Shown here: one piece after another, positions 48,725-57,996 of the stretch | Layout: each line of letters begins with the position of its first letter | Numbering within the stretch: position 1 is the stretch's first letter | Origin: Lacipirellula limnantheis | GTDB taxonomy: Bacteria > Planctomycetota > Planctomycetia > Pirellulales > Lacipirellulaceae | Length of the DNA: 64,000 bases | Assembly: GCF_007746075.1 (NCBI RefSeq) | Contig: NZ_CP036339.1 | Location: forward strand, 1,574,856-1,638,855 | Direction of reading: 5' to 3' | Position numbers and translations under genes: made by a program | The notes under the pieces: generated by a model | Told to the model about the DNA's origin: nothing | The model's database searches: none | What the model saw: only the letters and a program-made list of their open reading frames with translations

Positions 48725-49677
48725 GCCAGGTTTCGAACAGCGATGCCAGCGCGAAGTTTGCGATCGAACTGCAGGGAGTCTGCAAGTCGTTTCGGCGGAC
48801 GCAGGTCCTCAGCAACCTGACGATGCGCGTGGAGCGCGGCAAGACGTTTGCGTTCCTCGGCCGCAACGGGGCGGGCAAGACGACTTCGATCCGGATGCTG
48901 TTGGGGTTACTCAATCGCGATCAGGGCGAGGTGCGGGTGTTGGGGCTCGATCCGACGGCGGAGCCGCTGAAGGTCCGAGCCCGCGTTGGTTATTTGGCCG
49001 AAGACCAGCAGATGTACGGTTGGATGCGCGTCGAGGAGATCGTGCGCTTCGTCGCTCCCTTCTACGCGACGTGGGACCACGACCTCGCGCTCAAGTACCT
49101 GCGCGAGTTCGAGTTGCCGCTGGCGACGAAGATCAAGCATCTGTCGAAGGGGCAGAACGTGCGGTTGGGGCTTGTGCTCGCGCTGGCTCACCGGCCGGAA
49201 CTCGTGATTCTCGACGATCCGGCGCTCGGGCTCGATCCGGTGATGCGGAAGCAGTTCAATCGCGATCTAGTCACCCATCTCCAGGGCGAAGGGCGGACGG
49301 TGTTTTACAGTTCGCATCTGCTGTACGAAGTCGAGCCGGTGGCCGACGAGGTGGCGATTTTGGACGGCGGCAGGTTAGTGAGGCAGGCCGATACCGAGAC
49401 GCTTCGGCGGGACGTGAAGCAGTTCGTGCTCGACCGATCGGCGCTCGCGGCTTTGCGCGACGACATGTCCGTGTTGGAACTGCAGCGCGCGGGCGACGAC
49501 GCGGCGGTCACCGTGCAAAACGCCTCGGCGGTGCGGGCGCTCTTGGACCGCGAAGGGATTGGGTACCGCATGAATGATCTCAATCTGGATGAGATCTTCG
49601 CAGCGTACGTGGCGGGGAAGGTGGATGACGATGCGGGAGCACGGGCGGCGGTTGATGAGCTCGCACCGCAGCGCTAA
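48721..49677 (+). CDS. ABC transporter ATP-binding protein (YtrB-like)
   Basis: A 318-aa single-nucleotide-binding-domain ATPase: Walker A GRNGAGKTTSI near residue 44, signature LSKGQNVRLGL (Lys in place of the usual Gly), Walker B VILDDPALGLDP. It has a C-terminal extension of about 90 residues. It is translationally coupled to the regulator upstream and pairs with the permease downstream. Confidence 0.93.
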   Translation: MSQVSNSDASAKFAIELQGVCKSFRRTQVLSNLTMRVERGKTFAFLGRNGAGKTTSIRMLLGLLNRDQGEVRVLGLDPTAEPLKVRARVGYLAEDQQMYGWMRVEEIVRFVAPFYATWDHDLALKYLREFELPLATKIKHLSKGQNVRLGLVLALAHRPELVILDDPALGLDPVMRKQFNRDLVTHLQGEGRTVFYSSHLLYEVEPVADEVAILDGGRLVRQADTETLRRDVKQFVLDRSALAALRDDMSVLELQRAGDDAAVTVQNASAVRALLDREGIGYRMNDLNLDEIFAAYVAGKVDDDAGARAAVDELAPQR

Positions 49678-49687
49678 GCGGCAAGCC

Positions 49688-49806
49688 GCTAGCCGGAGGG
49701 CCACGCCCTCCGGGGTGCAGCGGTGAAGAGTTGGCAATGGCGAATGCGCGAATAGGGTGGAGCGGGTTTGAGGGTTCGGCCCGGACCGCGTGGCGGTCCG
49801 GCTAGG
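49688..49806. repeat. Split double-hairpin element, family E
   Basis: Hairpin CTAGCCGGAGGGCCACGCCC (then TCCGGGG) and hairpin GGCCCGGACCGCGTGGCGGT (then CCGGCTAGG), about 65 bp apart, with inverted CTAGCC/GGCTAG ends as at 43654. It lies between the ATPase and permease genes. Confidence 0.7.
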
Positions 49807-49850
49807 TCGTGACCGTGAAGGTGGCGGGGACGCTGTCGGAGGGATGACGC

Positions 49851-51338
49851 ATGAGCGGTGTGTGGCGAAGCTTGTTGTGGAAAGAGTGGCGCGAGCAGCG
49901 GTTCAAGCTGCTGGCAATCACGCTGTTCACTGCGACCATCGTGGCGTGGCCGTGGCTATTCGACAGCAACGGAACGCTCTATGAAGCCTTCGTCGTCATC
50001 GGTTTTTTCTGCATCCTCTCGCTGGGGTTGTTCGTCGGCGCTTCGTTGGCGGCGAGCGAACGATCTCAACGCACGGTTGGGTTCTTGCAGTCGCTAACGC
50101 ACTCAACGCGGCGAACCGCAATCGCCAAGTTGGTCATGGCAGCGTTGACGGTTGCGTCGCCGGGAGTCGTTCTATTCGTGGCGGTTAAGGTATGGGAGTC
50201 GCTCGGATACATCCCAGCTAATCATGGAATTTCAGCTGCCGCCTTCGCGGCCATCGCCTGGGCTGCGTTTAGCTTTGCAATCTGGGTCGCGGCAATTGCA
50301 GTAAATCTTGACGATGAGGTGCGTGCGGGCGCCGTGGGATTCCTAGCAGTGGCATTGTTTTGGGGAGTATTTGCGGTGGCAGTCGACCAATGGTTGCCTG
50401 CCAGCGAGGAGCTTATTCAAGCAATGGCCGCTTCGGGCCCTGGCGGCCCTCTGCTGATCTCCATCGAGATCTGCGAAGCGCCGCAGCGAGAGTTCGCGCT
50501 GTTGCCTCCGCGACCGATTGGTCGCCTAGTCGTTCTGGCAGCGATTTCTACGTTGGCGATGGCGCTCCTCTACGTATGGCACTTTGGCAGAGTCGCGCCG
50601 GCTCAGCGAAAATCCGTGGAGTCAACGGCGAAGAGCGTTGTTCCGGCATGGCTGGCGCCGCCGATGCGAAAGGCGTGGAATGCGATTCTGTGGAAGCAGT
50701 GTTGCGAGTCGTTGCCGCTGTCTATGTTGGGGGCAGGGGCAATTCTCTGCGTTTCGGTGTTCATAGCGGTAGCAAGCCGTGGCGATCAGGGAGGAATATT
50801 GCGGGATGGCCTACTAGCGATGTCGATTCCAGTTTGGATTCTCATCGGCGGGCTTGTCACGATTGTCAGCGGCATCGGATTGTGGCTCGACGATCTACGC
50901 CCCGAGCTGCACATGTTTTGGCGTTCGCGACCCATCGCGACAGGGCAGTGGTTCGTGCTCAAGTTCGCCACTAGCGCCATCATCACGCTTGCCACACTAG
51001 CGTTGCCTTCGCTGGTGATCTACGGCCTCCTGACGGCGTTCGGTGAGAGGCCGGTGTGGAATCTCTACGGAGGGGACGATTGGAGGATGCCAGTTTTGCT
51101 GGCTCTCATATCGCAATTCGGCTTCTTCTGCGTTGCGGCGGCATTCATGGCGGCGACGCGCCGGCCAATGGTTTCGGCGCTACTGACGATATTCACCGCG
51201 GCGGGCTTCGGCTTTTGTCTGCTCCCGCCCTTCTCGCTGGAGGCGACTGGCAGTGCAGTAGTGATTGCGGCGATCTCCGCGATCGCCACGGCGGCGGGGT
51301 GGCTCTGCATTCGAAATGACTGGGCGATTGGCCGATAA
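49851..51338 (+). CDS. ABC transporter permease
   Basis: A 495-aa integral membrane protein, apparently two six-helix-like halves: VWRSLLWKEWREQRFKLL opens the first, and AWNAILWKQCCESLPLSM near residue 275 opens the second. About twelve hydrophobic segments are visible. Both halves begin with the W-K-(E/Q) segment common in YtrC/ABC-2-type permeases, suggesting an internal duplication. GGAGGG lies seven bases upstream of the ATG. The transported substrate is unknown; related cassettes respond to cell-envelope stress. Confidence 0.88.
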   Translation: MSGVWRSLLWKEWREQRFKLLAITLFTATIVAWPWLFDSNGTLYEAFVVIGFFCILSLGLFVGASLAASERSQRTVGFLQSLTHSTRRTAIAKLVMAALTVASPGVVLFVAVKVWESLGYIPANHGISAAAFAAIAWAAFSFAIWVAAIAVNLDDEVRAGAVGFLAVALFWGVFAVAVDQWLPASEELIQAMAASGPGGPLLISIEICEAPQREFALLPPRPIGRLVVLAAISTLAMALLYVWHFGRVAPAQRKSVESTAKSVVPAWLAPPMRKAWNAILWKQCCESLPLSMLGAGAILCVSVFIAVASRGDQGGILRDGLLAMSIPVWILIGGLVTIVSGIGLWLDDLRPELHMFWRSRPIATGQWFVLKFATSAIITLATLALPSLVIYGLLTAFGERPVWNLYGGDDWRMPVLLALISQFGFFCVAAAFMAATRRPMVSALLTIFTAAGFGFCLLPPFSLEATGSAVVIAAISAIATAAGWLCIRNDWAIGR

Positions 51339-51392
51339 GGTGACCCGCCGCGTGGCCTCCCCTGACTTTTCCGCAGGAAAAGCCCAAAAAAT

Positions 51393-51425
51393 GAGGGCCC
51401 CTGCTCGCCGAAGCAGGGACCCTCT
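51393..51425 (+). terminator. Hairpin after the permease gene
   Basis: GAGGGCCCCTGCT pairs with AGCAGGGACCCTC (one mismatch) around a short loop. The following T-tract is poor, so termination is tentative. Confidence 0.55.
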
Positions 51426-51644
51426 ATATTAGGCTGACCGGGATTTCTTGTGCGTTGTGACGTCCAGGGAACCCGGAGACCCACAGCCTACGCGAGACTA
51501 TCGTCGCGGCTGGCGGCGGTTGTTGACGGGGAGCGCTAAGCCGCGAGCGGCTTCGTCGCGAGCGAACTTTCTGCGGGCGGGCGCGGTCCGCATAACCGGT
51601 ACGACTGGCGCCCGCTTGCTGGCGCTGGCGGCGTTGGGAGATTA

Positions 51645-51802
51645 ACCACCAAGACATTAAGGACACGAAGACGCACCAAGGAAAACAGAAACACTAGAGA
51701 GAGAAAAGATGTCGGGTGCGTTGGCTTCGTTGTCCGATGTGACGCTTCCTGTTCTTGCATTCCTTTGTCCGTCTTGGTGCTTTTCGTGCCTTCGTGGTTA
51801 GT
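51645..51802. repeat. Inverted-repeat element, CCACGAAGG/CACGAAG style
   Basis: AACCACCAAGACATTAAGGA (then CACGAAGACGCACCAAGG) faces TCTTGGTGCTTTTCGTGCCT (then TCGTGGTTA). These inverted arms surround about 90 bp of non-coding DNA upstream of carA. Confidence 0.75.
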
Positions 51803-51809
51803 CTTTCGC

Positions 51810-51841
51810 GCCGCTCCGGCGGGTCGTTGACCCGCGGCTAC
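51810..51841. repeat. Single arm of repeat family D
   Basis: CGCCGCTCCGGCGGGTCGTT followed by GACCCGCGGCTA, directly adjoining the previous element, 29 bp before carA. Confidence 0.65.
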
Positions 51842-51869
51842 TATCCGATCACCAGTCACCTCTAAAGCG

Positions 51870-53000
51870 ATGTCCAAACCTGCAAAACTTGCTCTCGAAG
51901 ATGGCGCCGTCTTTACCGGCGTCTCGATTGGCTCCGATGGCGAGGTTGACGGCGAAGTCTGCTTCAACACGTCGATGACCGGCTATCAGGAGATCCTCAC
52001 CGATCCGAGCTATCGTGGCCAGATCGTGACGATGACCTACCCGCAAATCGGCAACTACGGGGTGAACGACGGCGACCTTGAAAGCGAGCGGCCGCACCTC
52101 TCCGGGTTCATCGTGCGAGAGCATTCGCGGGCCGACAGCAACTTTCGTTCGGAAGGTTCGCTGAGCGACTACCTGAAGGAATGGGGCGTCGTGGCGATCG
52201 AGTCGATCGACACGCGGGCCCTCGTGCGGCGGATCCGTTCACAGGGGGCGCTCCGCGGCGTGTTGTCGACGATCGATCTCGACGATGTGAGCCTCGTGGC
52301 CAAAGCGAAGGCGAGCCCGGGTCTTGTCGGCCGCGACTTGGTCCGAGAAGTGATGCCCGAGATGGCCTGCGAGTGGCAGGAGTCGTGCAGCGAGTGGACT
52401 CATCTCAACGTCGAGGGAATTCGCAAGTCGACGGAGACGACCGGTCCGCATGTCGTGGCGCTTGATTACGGGATGAAGTGGAACATTCCGCGGCATCTGT
52501 ATGATCAAGGTTGCCAGGTGACGGTGCTGCCGGGGACGGCGACGGCCGAGGATGTGCTCGCGCAGAATCCCGATGGCGTGTTCCTGTCGAACGGTCCCGG
52601 CGATCCGGAGCCGCTGGAATACGCGATCAAGACGATCCAGGGCGTGATGAAGCAGAAGCCGATCTTCGGCATCTGCCTGGGCCATCAATTGCTGTCTCTC
52701 GCCTGCGGCGCGAAGACCTTTAAGCTGAAGTTCGGTCACCGCGGGGCGAATCACCCCGTGCAGCGGCTGAGCGACGGGTTGGTCGAGATCACGAGCCAGA
52801 ACCATGGGTTCGCCGTCGATGAAGTATCGTTGCCGGCGTCGTTGGAAGTGACCCACCGCAGTCTCAACGACAACACGATTGAAGGGGTTCGGCACCGCGA
52901 GCTGCCGCTGTTTAGCGTGCAGTATCATCCTGAGGCTTCGGCGGGGCCGCATGATAGCCACTACCTGTTTCAGGATTTTCTTAAGGCGATGGCGAAGTAG
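51870..53000 (+). CDS. carA: Carbamoyl-phosphate synthase small subunit
   Basis: Supplies ammonia from glutamine for carbamoyl phosphate (pyrimidine and arginine synthesis). The 376-aa protein starts with ALEDGAVFTGVSIG and FNTSMTGYQEILTDPSY. The class I glutaminase domain carries the catalytic Cys in GICLGHQLL near residue 270 and the His/Glu pair in VQYHPEASAGPHD near residue 355. No carB is in the window. Confidence 0.96.
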   Translation: MSKPAKLALEDGAVFTGVSIGSDGEVDGEVCFNTSMTGYQEILTDPSYRGQIVTMTYPQIGNYGVNDGDLESERPHLSGFIVREHSRADSNFRSEGSLSDYLKEWGVVAIESIDTRALVRRIRSQGALRGVLSTIDLDDVSLVAKAKASPGLVGRDLVREVMPEMACEWQESCSEWTHLNVEGIRKSTETTGPHVVALDYGMKWNIPRHLYDQGCQVTVLPGTATAEDVLAQNPDGVFLSNGPGDPEPLEYAIKTIQGVMKQKPIFGICLGHQLLSLACGAKTFKLKFGHRGANHPVQRLSDGLVEITSQNHGFAVDEVSLPASLEVTHRSLNDNTIEGVRHRELPLFSVQYHPEASAGPHDSHYLFQDFLKAMAK

Positions 53001-53006
53001 GCGCGC

Positions 53007-53092
53007 AGCCCCCGGCTCCGCCGGGGGGTAGCGTGACGCAGGACGACGCCTACAGGTGTGGTGACCGACCCCCTGGCGGAGCCAGGGGCTAC
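53007..53092. repeat. Palindromic element, family A
   Basis: Left arm AGCCCCCGGCTCCGCCGGGG and right arm CGACCCCCTGGCGGAGCCAG (then GGGCTA), about 40 bp apart, between carA and the convergent VIT-vWA gene. Confidence 0.8.
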
Positions 53093-53099
53093 AAGGACT

Positions 53100-55466
53100 T
53101 CACCACTGGTAGACTTGGCCGTCGAGTTCGACGACTACCGGCTCGTCGATCGCCAGGTAGGGCGCCACATGTTTGCCGTGCTTCGCGACGAGGTCGAAAT
53201 ACTCGTCGCTGAAGCGTTCGATCTGCTTGGCTGACTTTTCTTGATCCTCGCTGAGCGCCGCATCGACCCAGCGATCGCCGCGGCGGTTGAATGTCTTGCG
53301 GCCGATGTTGATCATCGATTTGGCGACGACCTGGCGGTCTTGGAGGGCGTCGTAGTAGACGACGCCGCGGCCGCGAGTTTCGAGCGTGCGGTGAAACGAC
53401 TCGCCGCCGAAGCGACCGCCGTAACCGCCTGAGGCTCCAGCCTCGGCTGGCGCCGCGGCACTGGCCGTTGCCGGGAGGGCGGCGGGCTTTTCGGCGAACT
53501 GCAAGGCGCTCTTGTTGTACCGAGTTTTGAAGGCTTGTTCGCCTGCGGCCGCATCGAGCGAGGAGAGCGAATCGGCTGCCGCATCGCGCAGTAGGCTCAG
53601 TTCGCGAATCTGGTTGTTCTCGTCGGCGAGGAACGAGGTATAGGGCGTGAGGATGCCGTGCTTCGTGGCGAGGTCAACGAGTTCCTTCACTAGCTCGTCA
53701 TTGCGGCCCTTGAGGTCGATCTCGTCGATGATCTCGCCGACGCGGCGGGTGGCCCAGAGCTTGGCGACAAAGGCGTTCGCGTCGTCGTCGCTGTGGGCGG
53801 CGAGTTCGGCGGGGAAGCGGAACGTCTTTTTTTCGCCCGCGAGCTTGCCGCGGAGAGTCGCCTTGGAGTCGCCGGGGACTAGGTAGCGCCCGACGATCAC
53901 CGCCTGATCGCCGGCGAAAAGATCCAACTTGCCGCTGGGATAAAGGCGGCTGACGACGTCGCCGTCGGACTCTTTGGCGCCTTCGACGTCGATGGCGAGC
54001 TCGACATCGGTCATCACCGGGGCGCCGATGCGGCGGTAGAGGCTGCTCACCGCGGTTTCGATGTTCTCGTTGGGGCGGACGTACTCGCTGCGGCCGAAAT
54101 TGTCGCGGGCAAGGCGATCGAGCATGCGGCTGTTGACGTCGTAGCCGACGCCGAAGGCGAAGAGGCGGGCGCGAGTCTTGTTCGCTGCGGCGGCGTGCTT
54201 GGCAATGGCGGCTTCGTTCATCTCGCCGACAGTGGGAAGGCCGTCGGTGAGGAAGATGACGTAGCTGGGGCGGTCGACGTCCTCGAGCATGCCGAGACCG
54301 CGGTCGAGGGCGCCGTTGATGTTCGTGCTGCCGCCGGCGAAGAGGCCGTTGACGAAGCCGATGGCGGCGCTCTGCGAGTCGTCGTCGAACTTTTGGAGCT
54401 CAGGGCGGAAGGCTTCGACTTCGCTGTCGTAGGCGACGATGTTGAAGGTGTCGCCCTTCTTAAGATTGTTGAGGACGAACTTGAGGGCTGCCTTGGCCTG
54501 ATCCATCTTCTCACCGCTCATGCTGCCGGAGCGGTCGACGACAAAGATCACCGTCTTGCCGGTGGATTTGGCTTTCTCTTCGTTGGCGCCGTCGTCCCCA
54601 TCGTCTTCCGTCGATTGGATCTCCGGCGTGGCGAGGAGCAGGAAGTAGCCCGGCTCGTCTTTCTCGGGGCGGTAGCTGATGACGCTCGCGGCGACCGGTT
54701 GGTCGCCGGCGTCGAAGAAGAGGCGGAAGTCTTCGGTGGGGATGGTTTCCTCCGCGGAGTATTTTACCAGCGCCTGCCGTTTGCCGGTGCGTTCGATCTT
54801 CACCTCGTGCGTCGGGGAGTAGATGTTCTTGAGGTCGATGGGGCTGTCGATGGCGACGTTGAGATTCAGCTTCTTTAGCAACCCGTCGGTGTACTTGGCG
54901 GTGCTGAGGGGGAAGAGAAAGTCGGTGAGGCCAGCCGAGCGACGGCAGAGCTGGGTGTAGCGGAGGGTGATGGTGCGCGTTTCCCCAGCGGGGATGGGAA
55001 AGACGCTGGTCTGAAACATGCCGGTTCCGACCCACTCGAGCAGCGCTGGATCGCGATTAGTGCGGACAATCTCTTCGTACCGCCGTCGAGCTTCCTCCTT
55101 AGCAAGGAGCTTGGCAGGGAACTCCTTGCCGTCGACCAGGAGAGTCAGCTGGTCGATGGCGCCGTCGTAGGGAAGGGGGAAGACGAAGGAGGCTTCGATC
55201 TGGGCGCTGCCGGTGTTCTTAAAGGTTTGTGAGACTTGCACGCGAGCGACGGAGTCGCTGAGCTTAGCGTCGACCTCGAGCGATTCAATGTGGTAGCTGC
55301 TCACCGCCGGAGTTGGGTGCGGCGGCATGATCGGGCGGGGGAGTCGAAAGCCGTGCTCGGGACGCGCGTCCACGAGCATCCCCTGGCCGTGCGCCGTGGC
55401 GGCATGGCCCGTCAGGGTCCAGGCGGCGAAAAGTAGGGTAATCGGCTGCCAGCGGAGAGAGGCCAT
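53100..55466 (-). CDS. VIT and von Willebrand factor A domain protein, exported
   Basis: A 788-aa protein resembling inter-alpha-trypsin-inhibitor heavy chains. Signal peptide residues 1-27 (ITLLFAAWTLTGHAATAHG). The VIT domain is at about 45-180 (VSQTFKNTGSAQIEASFVFPLPYDGAID, ALLEWVGTGMFQTSVFPIPAGETRTI). The vWA domain is at about 300-480 with an intact MIDAS motif DRSGSMSGEK. The C-terminal region contains a Gly/Ala-rich patch (EAGASGGYGGRFGG). ATG 55466 has AGGAG nine bases upstream; the frame further upstream runs antisense to purA and is discounted. Role unknown, probably extracytoplasmic binding. Confidence 0.9.
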   Translation of the reverse strand: MASLRWQPITLLFAAWTLTGHAATAHGQGMLVDARPEHGFRLPRPIMPPHPTPAVSSYHIESLEVDAKLSDSVARVQVSQTFKNTGSAQIEASFVFPLPYDGAIDQLTLLVDGKEFPAKLLAKEEARRRYEEIVRTNRDPALLEWVGTGMFQTSVFPIPAGETRTITLRYTQLCRRSAGLTDFLFPLSTAKYTDGLLKKLNLNVAIDSPIDLKNIYSPTHEVKIERTGKRQALVKYSAEETIPTEDFRLFFDAGDQPVAASVISYRPEKDEPGYFLLLATPEIQSTEDDGDDGANEEKAKSTGKTVIFVVDRSGSMSGEKMDQAKAALKFVLNNLKKGDTFNIVAYDSEVEAFRPELQKFDDDSQSAAIGFVNGLFAGGSTNINGALDRGLGMLEDVDRPSYVIFLTDGLPTVGEMNEAAIAKHAAAANKTRARLFAFGVGYDVNSRMLDRLARDNFGRSEYVRPNENIETAVSSLYRRIGAPVMTDVELAIDVEGAKESDGDVVSRLYPSGKLDLFAGDQAVIVGRYLVPGDSKATLRGKLAGEKKTFRFPAELAAHSDDDANAFVAKLWATRRVGEIIDEIDLKGRNDELVKELVDLATKHGILTPYTSFLADENNQIRELSLLRDAAADSLSSLDAAAGEQAFKTRYNKSALQFAEKPAALPATASAAAPAEAGASGGYGGRFGGESFHRTLETRGRGVVYYDALQDRQVVAKSMINIGRKTFNRRGDRWVDAALSEDQEKSAKQIERFSDEYFDLVAKHGKHVAPYLAIDEPVVVELDGQVYQW

Positions 55467-55688
55467 CGCTGCTGCTCCTGCAATCGGGTCACGGTGAGAA
55501 GTCGCACGCCAATTGGATGCAGCGGCTGGACGCCGAGTTCCCTCAAGTGCGAACTTTTCCCCAAAGTCGGGCCCATTTTCAGCGGTGTTGGAGCCCCGAG
55601 CGTTCAGGTACAATCGAGCGGTTGCGCGGCGGGAACTGTCCGTTGCAAGCAGTCTGCGCAGATCTTCGTTCGTTGAGGAGCAAACCGC

Positions 55689-57002
55689 GTGTCGGGCACC
55701 TGTGTCATTGGACTTCAATGGGGCGACGAGGCCAAAGGGAAAATCGTCGACCTGCTCACTCTGCGGCACGACATCGTCGTGCGCTACCAGGGGGGCGCCA
55801 ACGCCGGGCATACGGTGAAGGTGGGCAATGAAGTGTACAAGCTGTCGCTGCTGCCCAGCGGCGTGCTCACTCCGGGCGTGACCTGCGTGATCGCGGGCGG
55901 GGTGGTCTTCAACCCAGCGAAGGCGATCGAGGAGCTTGACGAGCTCGCGACGCGCGGACTCGACGACTACGACAATTTGAAACTGAGCGACCGCGTCCAC
56001 GTCATCTTCCCCTGGCACTTCGCCGAAGATCGGGCGATGGACTCCAGCACCTCCGACGGCGAGAACATCGGCACGACGCAGCGCGGCATCGGCCCCTGCT
56101 ATCGCGACAAAGTTGGCCGCGCGTTCGCAATTCGCCTGGGCGACCTCTACCGGCCAAACTTCCGTGAGCGCGTCGAGCATGTGACCAGGGCGAAGAACGT
56201 CGCCCTGGCAGCGATGATGCCCCGCGATCAGTTCGTGCCGCTCAACGCCGCGGACATCTACGAAGAGTACAAAGCCTACGCCGAACGGCTGAAGCCGTAC
56301 GTCGATGATACGAACGAGTATCTGCTGAGCGCCGCGGAAGCGGGAAAGCGAATTCTGTTCGAAGGAGCCCAAGGGGCGCTGCTCGACGTCGATCACGGCA
56401 CATATCCGTACGTCACCAGCAGCAACAGCTCGGGCGTGGGCGTGTCGAACGGTTCCGGCGTCCCGGGCAAATACATCGATCACGTCATTGGCATCGTCAA
56501 GGCGTACAGCACGCGCGTCGGCGGGGGACCGTTCCCGACGGAGCAGGACAACGCGATCGGCCAGCAGATTCGCGATCAAGGGAACGAATACGGCACGGTG
56601 ACGAAGCGCCCGCGCCGCTGCGGTTGGCTGGACGCAGTGGCCATCCGGTACACCGCGCGGCTGAGCGGCGTCGACTCGATCTGCGTGATGTTGCTCGACG
56701 TGTTGAGCGGCCTCGACGAGCTGAAGATCTGCACCGCGTACGAAATCGACGGCAAGCAGACGATCCAGTTCCCCAGCCACGTGGACGACCTCCGCAATGC
56801 CACGCCGATCTACGAGACGCTGCCCAGTTGGCAGGAAGACATAACTGGCGTGCGCGAACTCGACGATCTACCTGCCAATGCACGGGCCTACATCGAGCGG
56901 GTCGGTGAGATCGTCGGCGTGCCGGTGGAAATGGTTTCGGTCGGACCTGCCCGCGATCAGACGATTCCCGTGGGAACGGGCGCGCCGGCCGGGGCTCGGT
57001 AG
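55689..57002 (+). CDS. purA: Adenylosuccinate synthetase
   Basis: Joins IMP and aspartate using GTP on the way to AMP. The 437-aa protein has GLQWGDEAKGK at residues 8-18 (catalytic Asp13; Ala replaces the usual Gly15), NAGHTV (catalytic His), TTQRGIGPCYRDK, and GAQGALLDVDHGTYPYVTSSN. GTG at 55689 has GAGGAG about nine bases upstream. Confidence 0.96.
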   Translation: MSGTCVIGLQWGDEAKGKIVDLLTLRHDIVVRYQGGANAGHTVKVGNEVYKLSLLPSGVLTPGVTCVIAGGVVFNPAKAIEELDELATRGLDDYDNLKLSDRVHVIFPWHFAEDRAMDSSTSDGENIGTTQRGIGPCYRDKVGRAFAIRLGDLYRPNFRERVEHVTRAKNVALAAMMPRDQFVPLNAADIYEEYKAYAERLKPYVDDTNEYLLSAAEAGKRILFEGAQGALLDVDHGTYPYVTSSNSSGVGVSNGSGVPGKYIDHVIGIVKAYSTRVGGGPFPTEQDNAIGQQIRDQGNEYGTVTKRPRRCGWLDAVAIRYTARLSGVDSICVMLLDVLSGLDELKICTAYEIDGKQTIQFPSHVDDLRNATPIYETLPSWQEDITGVRELDDLPANARAYIERVGEIVGVPVEMVSVGPARDQTIPVGTGAPAGAR

Positions 57003-57233
57003 TGAGGGTGTAACGGGTCGGGACCTTTTGCCACTGGCGACTTTCTTTGGCTGAGCGAACTCACCGTGGCAAACCGCTACGGACCCCGATCACGCGGCAA
57101 TTTCTGGTTGTAGGATTTCTGAGGTAAAATTTCAGGGCGGGATAGAAGAGGGTTGGCAAACGCCGTCTGGCGGCCGCGTTTGCGAGCAACCGAGTGGAGT
57201 AGATCCGTCAGAATCCTCCGTCGTCCCATCGGC

Positions 57234-57986
57234 ATGCCCCTTACCGAGTCGATTCCTGAAGTCCTAGCCGCGGTGCCGCGCGAGCGCTGGCCACGGCACG
57301 TTGCCATCATTATGGATGGCAACGGGCGGTGGGCGCAGCGGCAGGATTTGCCTCGCATCGAAGGCCATCGCCGGGGCGTGGCGAGCGTGCGCCGCACGAC
57401 CGAGGAGTGTGCTCGGCTCGGGATCGAGCAACTGACGCTCTACTGCCTATCGAGCGAAAACTGGAAGCGGCCTCAGCCCGAGATCGATTTCCTGATGCAT
57501 CTGCTCGAGCAATACATGATCGAAGAGCGGACGACGATCATGGAGAACAATCTTCGAGTACGGATGATCGGCCGTCGCGAGGGAATTCCAGGCCAAGTGC
57601 TGCGAGAACTCGACAAGACGGTCGAGATGAGCTCGACCAACAGCGGTACGCGTCTGAACCTCGCCATCAACTATGGCGGACGGTCCGAGATTGTCGACGC
57701 GATGCGCTCCATCGGCCGCGAGATCGTCGCCGGCGAGTTGCAACCGGCCGAGGTGACCGAAGCGACGATCGCCGAGCACCTCTACACGGCCGGCCTCGAC
57801 GATCCCGACCTACTGGTGCGCACCGCGGGCGAATTGCGGATCAGCAATTTTTTGCTCTGGCAGATCAGCTACGCGGAGATTTGGGTCACCGAACGCTGCT
57901 GGCCGGAGTTCGATGAAGCGACGCTGCATGCGGCGATCGTCGACTATGCGCGGCGGAACCGGAAGTTCGGCGGATTGAACGGCTGA
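57234..57986 (+). CDS. uppS: Undecaprenyl diphosphate synthase
   Basis: cis-Prenyltransferase making the C55 lipid carrier. The 250-aa protein has HVAIIMDGNGRWAQ (catalytic Asp28), GHRRGVASVRRTTEEC, LYCLSSENWKRP and the ending RTAGELRISNFLLWQISYAEIW. ATG at 57234 begins MPLTESIPEV; the extension from 57153 has no homology. It lies 10 bp before cdsA. Confidence 0.95.
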   Translation: MPLTESIPEVLAAVPRERWPRHVAIIMDGNGRWAQRQDLPRIEGHRRGVASVRRTTEECARLGIEQLTLYCLSSENWKRPQPEIDFLMHLLEQYMIEERTTIMENNLRVRMIGRREGIPGQVLRELDKTVEMSSTNSGTRLNLAINYGGRSEIVDAMRSIGREIVAGELQPAEVTEATIAEHLYTAGLDDPDLLVRTAGELRISNFLLWQISYAEIWVTERCWPEFDEATLHAAIVDYARRNRKFGGLNG

Positions 57987-57996
57987 AGGAGCGCGC

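Noticed and set aside
55467..56780. N-terminal extension of the VIT-vWA frame
   Set aside because: Runs antisense through purA; a signal peptide and ribosome site mark the true start at 55466.
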